From Halothiobacillus sp. (GTDB lineage Bacteria; Pseudomonadota; Gammaproteobacteria; Halothiobacillales; Halothiobacillaceae), in contig JADQCE010000002.1 in the NCBI GenBank assembly GCA_016278265.1, forward strand, positions 868,001 through 932,000: a DNA stretch of 64,000 bases, read 5' to 3'. The notes beneath the pieces were generated by a model. The model made no database searches and was not told where the DNA came from. It saw only the letters and a program-made list of their open reading frames with translations. A program made the translations under genes and the position numbers. Position 1 is the first letter of the stretch. Every line of letters begins with the position of its first letter. Positions 9,100 to 18,443 of the stretch are shown in pieces.

Positions 9100-11260
9100 C
9101 GCGATGCTCCTTCAGTTGACCCCGCAGTTCAGCAAGTGCGCGGGCGAACCGCGGGTTGCCGAACACGAGCCGGGTCCGATCGGCGAACAGGTCGTCGAGC
9201 ACCTGGCCCACGGGGAGATTCAACTTGGCCTGTCCGGTACGGTTGGCGAAGTTGACCACGCCGTTGTCGGGATCGAGATCCCGGATCTTGAGGCGACGCA
9301 GGGCGCGCCCCGGCCCGGTGTATACCTCGAACCATTCCTCGCTCATGCTCTGTTGCTCGAAAAACGCCACGACGACGTCGAGCGAGGCGAGCAGCAACCC
9401 GTCGGTGGGGATCTCGCCTGAGGTGGCTTCCGATTCGGTGTTGGCCGTGTCGCTTTGCGAGTCGCCCGCGCTACCCAGGTTGAAATCCGGGACGCTATCG
9501 GCGCTTGGTGTGGCCGACGTTTCCATCGGCGAATCCGACTCGACCACCGGCGAGGGAATCGTCGCTGATTGGACCGAGGATGACTCGATTGCCGGTTCGT
9601 CGACTAGGGAATGTGCCGGCGTTTGTTCGGCAACCCCTGGCGTCGACTCAGGTGCCTCGGGCAGGTCCAGGCTCTCGCGGCTCTGGACGTCAAGGTATTC
9701 GATAAAGCTATCCAGGGCGTGCTGTTCATCACCGAGCAGGCCGTCGCTGGTCGTGTCGTTGAATACCCGCGAGGCCTCGCGGCTGAATGCCTTGACGTCA
9801 TCCGCGGCCAGTGTGGGATCGACTTGCAGCGTCAACGCATCTTGAAGCAGACCGATGATCCCGGCCCAAGGCGCGCTTTGTCTGCCCTGATTGATCATGG
9901 TGCGGACCATGAAGGGCTGGAACACCTCGTCGAGCAGGGTGCGCGTGGGCACACGCATGGGCATGTCGTTGGTATGACCGGCGAGGATCTTTCCAACCCG
10001 GATCCGGCAGCGTTCCTCGATCTGGGCTAGGCGCTCGTGTGCAGGGGTGACCGCCGGTTCGGACGATTCGATCGGCTTACCCCGCGAGAGGTCGCGCAGG
10101 CGCTCGGCGAGTGCGTCAAGCTCGGCGGGGTTGTCCAGCACGGCTGCCTGGATGGGGCCGAGGATGGTCGCGGTCGACTCGATGTCCGGCTTGAGATCCG
10201 GGTCAGAACCGATCAGGGCGAGCAGGTTGAGGATGCGGCGCATCGGGTGATCGGCATCGGAAAGAAAATGGCGATCTCTCGATGCGAGCAGCAACACCGC
10301 AAGTTGCAGTGTCGCGATCTGCCGACGGTGACGGGGATCGATCAGTCCATCATTGAGCACGTCGCTCAAGGTCATGCCGACCAGCCGAATAACTTTTTGC
10401 GTGCGGCTGGGCCAATTGGCCACGGGAAGCGTGGGTTCGAGGCGGTCCCGGATGAAACCGGCGAAATCATCGGCGTGCCAGTCCTGATCGCGCTCGAAGC
10501 GGAACAGGTACTGGTCGTCTCCGGCCATGCTGGCGTGAACCAACGGTACCAATCGTTCCGCGAGCGCCTCGGGTGAGGGGCCGGCGTGTTGCGGTACATC
10601 GGGAACGGTCGGCTGGGCGGCTGGCTGCACCGCGAGAGAGCCGGTATCGGCCAGCGGGTCGCGCAGTCGCCTGACGCCGGGCAATATGCCCACCTGAATC
10701 AGGTAGTCATTGAGTACCGAGTAAATTGGCGTGAGCCGGAAAAGCACCTGCTCGGGCCAGTGGGCGATCAACCGATACCGAATGCTGTCGGGCAGCTCGC
10801 GTGTCTGGGCAAGAAAGGCGCGGCTGATCGACTCAAGCGTGAATAGATCAACGGGGACATTTTCGGGGTCATCGCTGTGCAGCTGGCCGACACGCGCTTC
10901 GAACTGGGTGTGTTCGATGCCGCAACGTTGGCCGGCTTCGGCAAGATTATCTTCAAATTTCAGTGCGCGGCTGCGGTCGCCGATCAGTTGATGCCAGTCG
11001 GTTTGCGGCATGCCGGGCACCGACTCCAGCAGGGCCTGGGCAAAGGAGCGATAGAAGTCTTCCTGTTCGCTTCGACAATGGGCGATGGCTTCAAACGCCT
11101 CGGCCCGCCGATCGTTGTCGGTTGCGGACGAGGCCTGGTCGAAAAGTTGTCGCTCGACCTGGGCGAACAGCCGCTTGACGCCCTCGTGCAACGCGGCCCC
11201 CATCAATCGGGCCAATTCGTCGCGGACCTGGGCGGGGCTGGTCTGGAATCGATTCATCAT
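9089..11260 (-). CDS. DUF1631-family protein
   Basis: A 723-residue protein resembling the DUF1631 family (sometimes misnamed thymidine phosphorylase). It is mostly helical and Arg/Glu/Leu-rich without membrane segments. An N-terminal helical region (1-220) is followed by a larger conserved helical block containing WPSRTQKVIRLVGMTLSDVL and FQPFMVRTMINQGRQSAPWA. Next comes an acidic Ser/Thr/Pro linker (about 540-640), then a short beta-rich C-terminal module beginning WFEVYTGPGRALRRLKIRDL. That last module resembles a small beta-barrel and recalls PilZ-like folds, but I cannot prove it. The start ATG overlaps the glgA stop (ATGA), and the 3' end overlaps the PilZ gene. Biochemical function is unknown; family members often neighbour c-di-GMP genes. 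Confidence 0.75.
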   Translation of the reverse strand: MMNRFQTSPAQVRDELARLMGAALHEGVKRLFAQVERQLFDQASSATDNDRRAEAFEAIAHCRSEQEDFYRSFAQALLESVPGMPQTDWHQLIGDRSRALKFEDNLAEAGQRCGIEHTQFEARVGQLHSDDPENVPVDLFTLESISRAFLAQTRELPDSIRYRLIAHWPEQVLFRLTPIYSVLNDYLIQVGILPGVRRLRDPLADTGSLAVQPAAQPTVPDVPQHAGPSPEALAERLVPLVHASMAGDDQYLFRFERDQDWHADDFAGFIRDRLEPTLPVANWPSRTQKVIRLVGMTLSDVLNDGLIDPRHRRQIATLQLAVLLLASRDRHFLSDADHPMRRILNLLALIGSDPDLKPDIESTATILGPIQAAVLDNPAELDALAERLRDLSRGKPIESSEPAVTPAHERLAQIEERCRIRVGKILAGHTNDMPMRVPTRTLLDEVFQPFMVRTMINQGRQSAPWAGIIGLLQDALTLQVDPTLAADDVKAFSREASRVFNDTTSDGLLGDEQHALDSFIEYLDVQSRESLDLPEAPESTPGVAEQTPAHSLVDEPAIESSSVQSATIPSPVVESDSPMETSATPSADSVPDFNLGSAGDSQSDTANTESEATSGEIPTDGLLLASLDVVVAFFEQQSMSEEWFEVYTGPGRALRRLKIRDLDPDNGVVNFANRTGQAKLNLPVGQVLDDLFADRTRLVFGNPRFARALAELRGQLKEHRDEH

Positions 11261-12711
11261 TTCGTTTCAGCGTTCGATATCGCTTGATAGAGATCGAGAT
11301 ACGAGCGCGCACTGGCGCCCCAGTCGTATTGCTGGGCCATCGCCCGCTGGCGTACCTGTTTCAGGTCGTCTGGGCGATTGAACAATGCCGTGAACTCGTC
11401 GATCGACCAGAGGATCGAGGTGACGTCGACCTGGCTCATCACGATGCCCGTGGCGCTGCCGTCGCGCAGCGTGGCCGGCGTGGCTGGTGTGACCGTGTCG
11501 GCCAGGCCGCCCACGCTGTGGACGATGGGCACCGTGCCGTACTTGAGGCTGTAGAGCTGGTTGAGTCCGCAGGGCTCGAAACGACTCGGCATGATGAACG
11601 CATCGCCACCTCCCTCCAGTCGATGGGCCAGTCCCTCGTCGTAACCGATGCGCACGGCGATGCGCTCGGGATCGGCCTCGGCGCGTGCCCGCAAAGCCTG
11701 CTCGAAGCGTCGCTCGCCACTGCCCAGGCAGGCGAACTGCACGTCGCGCTGGCCGAGCATGGAAAGGGCCTGGATGACCAGGTCGATCCCCTTCTGCTCC
11801 ACCAGTCGACCGACGTGCACGATCAGGGGCACGTCATCCCGTATCGGCAGGCCGAGTTCTTTCTGAAGGGCCGCCTTGTTGGCCGCCTTGCCGGCGAGCT
11901 TGTCGCGCGAATAGGGAGCGACCAGGGCGGGGTCGGTCTCGGGATCCCAGTCAGAACCGATGCCGTTGAGGATGCCGACCAGCGCATCACTGCGATGGCG
12001 CAGCAATCCATCGAGGCCGTAGCCGAACTCGGCGGTCTGGATTTCCCGTGCGTAGTTGGGACTCACCGTGGTGATGCGGTCGGCGAACACGATGCCGCCC
12101 TTGATAAACGACATGTTGCCCCAGAATTCCACCCCGTCGGGGCGCCACAGGCTCCAGGGCAATCCCAGGCGTTCGAAGGTCGAGCGGTCGAACACGCCTT
12201 GGTAGGCGAGGTTGTGCAGGGTAAAGACGGTCTGCGGTTTTTCGGCCTCGTGGAGCAGGGCTGGGATCAGGCCGGTCTGCCAGTCGTTGGCATGGACCAC
12301 GTCCGGGTGCCAGTCGGGGTCGACCTCACCGGTGGCGACGGCGACCGCGGCGCGCGCGAACAGGGCGAACCGGTCGGGGTTGTCGTGCCAGGAGTTGCCG
12401 TCCGGCCCCATGTAGGGATTGCCCTGGCGGGCGGAGAACGTCGGGTGATCCACCAGGTAGACGCGCACGCCGCTGTCGGGCATGACGGTGTGCAGGATGT
12501 CGACCGGCTGGCCGAGGACGTCGAGACGCGCGAGGTGTTCGGTGGTCTGGTCCTCGCGCAGGGCGAGATCGCCGTAGCGGGGCAGGACCAAGCGTACGTC
12601 GACACCCAACTCGGTCAGGGCCGCGGGCAACGCGCCGGAGACATCGGCGAGTCCCCCGGTCTTGATCAGGGGATAGGCTTCACTCGTCGCAAACAACACA
12701 GACAGCGACAC
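11257..12711 (-). CDS. glgA: Glycogen synthase (ADP-glucose type, GT5)
   Basis: A 484-residue GT5 enzyme that transfers glucose from ADP-glucose to the non-reducing end of glycogen. The ADP-glucose-binding motif KTGGL is at residues 17-21 (LIKTGGLADVSGALP). The catalytic His region is VHANDWQTGL, and the C-terminal Rossmann domain carries VGRLVEQKG and the SRFEPCGLNQLYSLKYGTVP motif with the catalytic Glu. It starts with GTG at 12711, preceded by a good AAGGAG eight bases upstream. It follows glgB after 142 nt on the same strand and overlaps the DUF1631 gene by 4 nt. Length and motifs are complete. Confidence 0.96.
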   Translation of the reverse strand: MSLSVLFATSEAYPLIKTGGLADVSGALPAALTELGVDVRLVLPRYGDLALREDQTTEHLARLDVLGQPVDILHTVMPDSGVRVYLVDHPTFSARQGNPYMGPDGNSWHDNPDRFALFARAAVAVATGEVDPDWHPDVVHANDWQTGLIPALLHEAEKPQTVFTLHNLAYQGVFDRSTFERLGLPWSLWRPDGVEFWGNMSFIKGGIVFADRITTVSPNYAREIQTAEFGYGLDGLLRHRSDALVGILNGIGSDWDPETDPALVAPYSRDKLAGKAANKAALQKELGLPIRDDVPLIVHVGRLVEQKGIDLVIQALSMLGQRDVQFACLGSGERRFEQALRARAEADPERIAVRIGYDEGLAHRLEGGGDAFIMPSRFEPCGLNQLYSLKYGTVPIVHSVGGLADTVTPATPATLRDGSATGIVMSQVDVTSILWSIDEFTALFNRPDDLKQVRQRAMAQQYDWGASARSYLDLYQAISNAETK

Positions 12712-12853
12712 GTCGGTATCTCCTTGTATCGGTTAGGGCGGCCGGGTGGGGCCACGCCGAAAGGGCGTCACGCCTCGGGGTCACGTTGGACGCGTTTCCC
12801 AAACCGCCAAGTATCGCATGTTATCGGACCGTGGGGGTTCGGCACAGTGGGAG

Positions 12854-15028
12854 TCATCGGTCGCCGCCGTGCTTGAGCACGACCGCCGACAGACCGGGCA
12901 GGTCGAGCGTAAGGTTCGCCGGCTGATCGTGCCACGGGGTGGCCTCGGCCGTGCCGGGCGACGGGTTGTTGCCCGCGCCGCCGAAACCTTCGCTGTCGGT
13001 GTTCAAGAGCACCTGATACCGCCCGGCTTCGGGTACACCGATACGGTAGCCGGGGCGGTCGACCGGGGTGAAGTTGAAGACCACGACCACGGTCTCGAAA
13101 TGGCCGTGACGACAGAAGCTGATCACCGACTGGTTGCGATCGTTGCAGTCGATCCAGGCAAAGCCGCCGGCATCGAAATCGCGCTCGTGCAACGCGGCTT
13201 CGTGGCGATAGCGGAAATTGAGTTGATCGACTAGGGCCTGGATGCCCTGGTGCAACGGGTAGTCGAGCATCCACCAGTCGAGTTCTCGCGCATGCGACCA
13301 CTCGTTGCCCTGGCCGAACTCGGTGCCCATGAACAACAGCTTCTTGCCGGGGAAGGTGTACTGCCAGGCGAGCAGCAGACGCAGATTGGCGAAACGTTGC
13401 CATTCGTCACCCGGCATCTTGCCGGGCAGGGAGCGCTTGCCGTGCACGACTTCGTCGTGGGAGAGCGGCAGGACGAAGTTTTCCGAAAAGGCGTACAGCA
13501 GCCCGAAGGTCAGCAGGTTGTGGTGATAGGGGCGGTGCAGCGGATCTTCGGCAAAGTAGGCGAGCGAGTCGTTCATCCAGCCCATGTTCCACTTCATGGA
13601 AAAGCCCAGACCGCCGTGCTCTGGTGGCCGGGAGACCATCGGCCAGGCGGTGGATTCCTCGGCCATCATCAGCGTGCCCGGGTTGCGCGAGAGGATCGTG
13701 TGGTTGAGCCGTTGCAGGAAATCGATCGCCTCGAGGTTCTCTCGGCCGCCGTGACGGTTGGGTAGCCAGTCATCGGCCTGGCGGGAGTAATCGAGGTAGA
13801 GCATCGAGGCCACGGCGTCGACACGCAGGCCATCGAGGTGCAACTGCTCGATCCAGTACTGAGCCGAGGCGATCAGGAAGTTCTGCACCTCGCGCCGGCC
13901 ATAGTTGAAGATCAAGGTGCCCCAGTCCCGGTGCTCGCCGCGGCGCGGGTCGTCGTGCTCGTAGAGCGCACTGCCGTCGAATCGCGCCAGGGCGAACTCG
14001 TCACGCGGGAAATGTGCGGGCACCCAGTCGAGGATCACCCCGATGCCCGCGGCATGGGCCCGGTCAACGAAACGGCAGAAGGCGGCCGGGCTGCCGAAGC
14101 GACTGGTGGGGGCGAAGTAGCCGGTGGTCTGGTAGCCCCAGGAGGCATCGAAGGGGTGCTCCGTGACCGGCAGCAATTCGATGTGGGTAAAGCCGCGCTC
14201 CTGAACGTAGGGAATCAACTGGTCGGCCAGTTGGTCGTAACTGGGAAAGTGCCCGTCGGGTAATCGCCAGGAGCCCAAATGCACTTCGTAGGTGGTCATC
14301 GGCGCCTTGTCCCATTGCCACTGCTCGCGACGAGCCATCCAGTCGTCGTCGTGCCATTCATACGGCTGGAATGCCGGCACGATGGCGGCCGTGTCGGGGC
14401 GCATCTCGAAGGCACGGCCGACCGGGTCGGTGCGCAGTTGTGTTTCGCCGGTGAGATGGCTGGTGATCTCGAACTTGTAGAGATCGCCGACCGTAATGCC
14501 CGGGACGAACAGTTCCCAGACGCCGCTGTCACCGAGCACGCGCATGGGATGACGACGGCCGTCCCAGTCGTTGAAGCTGCCGACCAGACTAATGCGCTCG
14601 GCGTTGGGGGCCCAGACGGCAAAGCGGGTGCCGACTACCTCGTCGACCGACAGTACCTGGGCGCCGAGCATCTGCCACAGCTGCAGATGGCGGCCCTCGG
14701 CGAACAGGTGCAGGTCGAGCTCGCCCACAGTGGGCAGAAAGCTGTAGGGGTCGACGATGTCGTAGCGGTGTTCGTCCGGCATCACGACGGTGTAGGTCGG
14801 GTGTTTGGGCACCCACGCTCGCGGCAGGGTGGTTTCGAACAGGCCGGGGCAATCCGGGTGGGCGGTCAATGCCATGGGTTCGCCGTCCTGGTCGACGGTC
14901 TCGACCGCGGCGGCCTGCGGCTGGTAGGTGCGCAGCCGGAGGTTGTCGCTATCGACGGCATGCACGCCCAGTACCCGGTGAGGGTCATGATGGCGCACAT
15001 CGACAATGGCTTGCAGGTCGTTTTCCAT
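12854..15028 (-). CDS. glgB: 1,4-alpha-glucan branching enzyme (GH13)
   Basis: A 724-residue branching enzyme that introduces alpha-1,6 links into glycogen. It is E. coli-like in length (728), so it keeps both N-terminal beta-sandwich modules before the GH13 barrel: the N1 domain starting at [11 protein letters not shown] and the CBM48 starting at [20 protein letters not shown]. Catalytic-site motifs are intact: ILDWVPAHF, the nucleophile in [16 protein letters not shown], the acid in [11 protein letters not shown], and [20 protein letters not shown]. The C-terminal beta domain ends [15 protein letters not shown]. It is the first gene of the minus-strand glucan operon and is transcribed divergently from glgC. 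Confidence 0.97.
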   Translation of the reverse strand: MENDLQAIVDVRHHDPHRVLGVHAVDSDNLRLRTYQPQAAAVETVDQDGEPMALTAHPDCPGLFETTLPRAWVPKHPTYTVVMPDEHRYDIVDPYSFLPTVGELDLHLFAEGRHLQLWQMLGAQVLSVDEVVGTRFAVWAPNAERISLVGSFNDWDGRRHPMRVLGDSGVWELFVPGITVGDLYKFEITSHLTGETQLRTDPVGRAFEMRPDTAAIVPAFQPYEWHDDDWMARREQWQWDKAPMTTYEVHLGSWRLPDGHFPSYDQLADQLIPYVQERGFTHIELLPVTEHPFDASWGYQTTGYFAPTSRFGSPAAFCRFVDRAHAAGIGVILDWVPAHFPRDEFALARFDGSALYEHDDPRRGEHRDWGTLIFNYGRREVQNFLIASAQYWIEQLHLDGLRVDAVASMLYLDYSRQADDWLPNRHGGRENLEAIDFLQRLNHTILSRNPGTLMMAEESTAWPMVSRPPEHGGLGFSMKWNMGWMNDSLAYFAEDPLHRPYHHNLLTFGLLYAFSENFVLPLSHDEVVHGKRSLPGKMPGDEWQRFANLRLLLAWQYTFPGKKLLFMGTEFGQGNEWSHARELDWWMLDYPLHQGIQALVDQLNFRYRHEAALHERDFDAGGFAWIDCNDRNQSVISFCRHGHFETVVVVFNFTPVDRPGYRIGVPEAGRYQVLLNTDSEGFGGAGNNPSPGTAEATPWHDQPANLTLDLPGLSAVVLKHGGDR

Positions 15029-15351
15029 GCGGTTTCGATTCCGTTAGTTGACGCTGGTGCGTGCTGTCGGCAATGCCAAGCGGATTCACTGCCCTGACTA
15101 TGGCATAGGCGCGGGGTCTCAGCGAGCCCGGATCGGGTCTCCGGTTCCAGTATGACGCGAGCCGTGGCCTCGTTGCCCGGGCTCCATGTGGGGATCCCGG
15201 TAGGGGCAGGACAGCTTCGCAAGTCCCGGCGTTTTCTGCGATGGTTTGCCGTGACTCGAAATTGTTATACCCCGTAAACACGGATGCGCTAGGCTTTCGA
15301 CTGGCGGTTAGCCGCTGTTTCGAACACAAGGAACGCGAGAGGAAACTCGGG
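15029..15351. promoter_or_regulatory. Divergent control region between glgB and glgC
   Basis: These 323 bases separate the two arms of the glucan locus and must hold promoters in both directions. There is no credible reading frame. On the plus strand an AT-rich patch around 15256-15280 (TTGTTATAC) is the only -10-like stretch, without a good -35 at the right distance. GAGAGGAAACT just before the glgC ATG is a plausible ribosome-binding site. I see no convincing palindrome or riboswitch. Confidence 0.35.
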
Positions 15352-16623
15352 ATGATTGTCGACAGCCCCAAGCGACTGGTCAGTCGAATCACCAGGGATA
15401 CATTGGCCCTGGTCCTTGCCGGTGGACGTGGCTCGCGTCTGCGTCAGTTGACCGACTGGCGTGCCAAGCCGGCCGTGCCGTTCGGGGGCAAGTTCCGCAT
15501 CATCGACTTCCCGCTGTCCAACTGCGTCAATTCCGGCATCCGGCGCATGGGGGTGTTGACGCAGTACAAGGCCCATTCGCTGATCAAGCATGTCCAACTC
15601 GGCTGGGGTGGCAATCACGTCGCTCGCGGCGAGTTCGTCGAGCTGCTTCCTGCCCAGCAGCGCATGAACGATCAATCCTGGTACAGCGGTACGGCGGACG
15701 CCGTCTATCAGAACATCGACATCCTGCGTGCTCATGAGTCCGAATACACCCTGATTCTGGCCGGCGATCACGTCTACAAGATGGACTACGGTCCCATGAT
15801 CGCCTACCACGTGGAGAAGGGAGCGGACCTGACCATCGGCTGTATCGAGGTGCCGATCGACGAGGCCCGCGCCTTTGGCGTGATGGGCATCGATCGCGAA
15901 GGTCGTATCGAGAGATTTGTCGAGAAGCCCGACGACCCGCCGCGCATGCCGAGTTCACCCGATTCGTCACTCGCCTCCATGGGTATCTACGTCTTTCGCA
16001 CCGATTTTCTCTTCGAGCAATTGATCCTTGATGCCGACGATCCCGACTCCGAACACGATTTTGGCAAGAACGTCATCCCGCGCTTGATCGAGGAGAACCA
16101 GGTCTACGCCTACCCGTTCCGCGAACCGGGCCTGACCGATCAACCCTACTGGCGCGACGTGGGCACCATCGATGCTTACTGGTCGGCCAACCTCGAGCTG
16201 ATCGGGGTCCAGCCGGATCTCAATCTCTACGATACCGATTGGCCCATATGGACCTACCAGGAGCAGTTGCCGCCGGCGAAGTTCGTCTTCGACGAGGATG
16301 GCCGCCGGGGCATGGCCATCGATTCGATGGTCAGCGGCGGCTGCATCATCTCCGGGGCGGTGGTGCGCCACTCGCTGCTATTCTCCAACGTGATGGTGCG
16401 CGATCAGGCCTACGTCGAGGATGCCGTTATCCTGCCCAATGTGCAGGTGGGCGAGGGCGCCGAGGTGCGCCGGGCGGTGATCGACAAGGGCTGTCTGATC
16501 CCGCCGGGCATGCAGATTGGTGTCGACCTGGACGCGGATCGGGAGCGATTCGAGGTCAGCCCCAAGGGCGTGGTACTGGTCACGCCACAGATGCTGGGGC
16601 AGAAACTACACATGGTGCGCTGA
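15352..16623 (+). CDS. glgC: Glucose-1-phosphate adenylyltransferase (ADP-glucose pyrophosphorylase)
   Basis: A 423-residue enzyme making ADP-glucose from glucose-1-phosphate and ATP, the committed step of bacterial glycogen synthesis. The nucleotide-binding signature [11 protein letters not shown] is at about residues 20-30, followed by [20 protein letters not shown]. The sugar-phosphate region includes FVEKPDDP and IYVFRTDFL. The C-terminal left-handed beta-helix repeats ([19 protein letters not shown]) carry the usual allosteric surface. I chose the ATG at 15352 because [20 protein letters not shown] aligns with family N-termini and a GAGAGGA lies just upstream. It heads the plus-strand arm: GH57 follows after 101 nt, then malQ. 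Confidence 0.96.
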   Translation: MIVDSPKRLVSRITRDTLALVLAGGRGSRLRQLTDWRAKPAVPFGGKFRIIDFPLSNCVNSGIRRMGVLTQYKAHSLIKHVQLGWGGNHVARGEFVELLPAQQRMNDQSWYSGTADAVYQNIDILRAHESEYTLILAGDHVYKMDYGPMIAYHVEKGADLTIGCIEVPIDEARAFGVMGIDREGRIERFVEKPDDPPRMPSSPDSSLASMGIYVFRTDFLFEQLILDADDPDSEHDFGKNVIPRLIEENQVYAYPFREPGLTDQPYWRDVGTIDAYWSANLELIGVQPDLNLYDTDWPIWTYQEQLPPAKFVFDEDGRRGMAIDSMVSGGCIISGAVVRHSLLFSNVMVRDQAYVEDAVILPNVQVGEGAEVRRAVIDKGCLIPPGMQIGVDLDADRERFEVSPKGVVLVTPQMLGQKLHMVR

Positions 16624-16724
16624 TACAGACCGTGGTCGACCCGGGCTGGATTCCCTGGACGAATTCGGGACAGCGTCTTTCGCGACAAATCGGGCCTCTT
16701 TTGCGCCCAGCTGGATAAATTGGC

Positions 16725-18443
16725 ATGCCAACCACGCTCCCCTCAAGACCACTGCAGGTCGTGTTCCTCTGGCACATGCATCAGCCCGAGTACCGCGACC
16801 CGCGTGACGGGGTATACCAGCAACCCTGGACCTACCTGCATGCGATCAAGGACTACGCCGACATGGCAGCGCACCTGGAGCGCTGGCCCAATGCTCGGGT
16901 GGTGGTCAATTTCGTGCCGATACTTCTCGAGCAACTCGAGGATTACGCGGCCCAGATCGATTCGTTTCGGCGTGGCGGCAAGGTCACCGACCTGCGGGAT
17001 CCCCTGCTGGTCAGTCTCGCCGAGCCAAGCGAACTGCTCGGGGATCAGCGCCGCGCGGTGATCGAGGCGTTGTTGCGGGCCAATCGCGAGCGGATGATCG
17101 ATCGGTTCGAGCCGCTTGCCCGGCTGGTCGATGCCGCCGAGAGGCTGTTGGAAACCCGCGATCCGGGCGGTTACGCCACGGATGCGTTCATCGGTGACCT
17201 CTCGACCTGGTATCACCTGGCGTGGTTGGGCGAGACCCTGCGTCAATCGAATCCGCTGGCCGGCGAGTTGCTCGAACGCGATGGCGAGTTCGATGCCCAA
17301 TCGCGGCGGTCGTTGCTCGGGGTGATCGGGGAGACGATCGGCGGGTTGTTCGAACGCTTCCAGGCCCTGGCCGAGCGCGGCCAGATCGAACTCTCCATGA
17401 CGCCCTACGCCCATCCGATCATGCCGCTGTTGCAGGACATGCGTGCCGGGCAGGAAGCCGAACCGGCGGCCCCGCAGCCGAACGCCGAGGACTATCCGGA
17501 TGGCGAGCAGCGTTCGCGCTGGCACATCGAACAGGGGCGTACCGTCTTCCGGCGGCTGCTGGGGCGTGATCCCGCCGGTTGTTGGCCCGCCGAGGGGGCC
17601 ATATCGGATGCCACCTGCCGCCTGCTCGATCAGGCAGGCTTTGCGTGGGCGGCCAGCGGTCAGCAGGTGCTGCGCAACAGTCTGAATCGCGCCCACCAGA
17701 CACTGCACTGCGACCACCAGGTGTTCTCGCGACCTGGCCAGGGGTTGCGGTTGTTCTTCCGCGACGATGGGCTCTCCGATCGCATCGGCTTCGATTACCA
17801 GAACTGGCACGCCGACGATGCAGTCGAGGACCTGGTGCATCACCTGGTGTCGATTGCCGATACCTGCGAGCACCTCGGGGTGGAGGCACCGCTGGTACCA
17901 ATCATCCTCGATGGCGAGAACGCCTGGGAGCATTACCCGGACAACGGCTTCTGGCTGCTTGATGGTCTTTACAAGCGACTATCCGACCACCCGCGCATCG
18001 AGATGACCACCTTCTCCAGCTTTCTGGACGAGCAGCCGCCAGCCGTGGAGCTCAAGGCCCTAGTCGCCGGTAGCTGGGTTTACGGCAATCTCGCGACCTG
18101 GGTGGGCGAGACGGCCAAGAACCGGGCCTGGGATCGTTTGGTCGAGGCCCGTCAGGCGTATCTCGATGCCGAATCGCATGGTGAATGGGATGATGCCGTT
18201 CGGGCGCGCAACGCTCAGCAACTGGCTGTCTGCGAGGGATCTGACTGGTTTTGGTGGTTCGGTGATGACAATCCCGCCGAGGCGACCCGTGATTTCGATC
18301 GACTGTTTCGCCTGCAACTGGCACGCCTGTATGAACTGATCGACGTGCCGGTGCCGGCGATATTGGACGAGCCCATCAGCGTGCCGACCGAAACGTCCGG
18401 CCGGCTCACCGGCGGTGGCACGATGCGTCGAGGACAGGCGTGA
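16725..18443 (+). CDS. Glycoside hydrolase family 57 protein (alpha-amylase/glucanotransferase type)
   Basis: A 572-residue GH57 enzyme of the COG1449 group. The family motifs can be read in order: HMHQPEYRD (motif I, residues 17-25), GQIELSMTPYAHPIMPLL (motif II), and PAEGAISDATCRLLDQ (motif III, whose Glu is the expected nucleophile). FFRDDGLSDRIGFDYQNWHA (motif IV) carries the expected acid/base Asp, and a C-terminal helical part (NAWEHYPDNGFWLLDGLY) follows. Substrates of this subgroup are alpha-glucans; whether it hydrolyses, transfers or debranches cannot be told from sequence. Its position between glgC and malQ, with a GTGA overlap to malQ, supports a role in intracellular glycogen or maltodextrin turnover. 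No secretion signal is seen. Confidence 0.88.
   Translation: MPTTLPSRPLQVVFLWHMHQPEYRDPRDGVYQQPWTYLHAIKDYADMAAHLERWPNARVVVNFVPILLEQLEDYAAQIDSFRRGGKVTDLRDPLLVSLAEPSELLGDQRRAVIEALLRANRERMIDRFEPLARLVDAAERLLETRDPGGYATDAFIGDLSTWYHLAWLGETLRQSNPLAGELLERDGEFDAQSRRSLLGVIGETIGGLFERFQALAERGQIELSMTPYAHPIMPLLQDMRAGQEAEPAAPQPNAEDYPDGEQRSRWHIEQGRTVFRRLLGRDPAGCWPAEGAISDATCRLLDQAGFAWAASGQQVLRNSLNRAHQTLHCDHQVFSRPGQGLRLFFRDDGLSDRIGFDYQNWHADDAVEDLVHHLVSIADTCEHLGVEAPLVPIILDGENAWEHYPDNGFWLLDGLYKRLSDHPRIEMTTFSSFLDEQPPAVELKALVAGSWVYGNLATWVGETAKNRAWDRLVEARQAYLDAESHGEWDDAVRARNAQQLAVCEGSDWFWWFGDDNPAEATRDFDRLFRLQLARLYELIDVPVPAILDEPISVPTETSGRLTGGGTMRRGQA

Noticed and set aside
15246..15271. glgC promoter at TTGCCG/TATACC
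   Set aside because: Spacing between the boxes is about 14 nt, too short for a normal sigma-70 promoter; kept only as an AT-rich patch.
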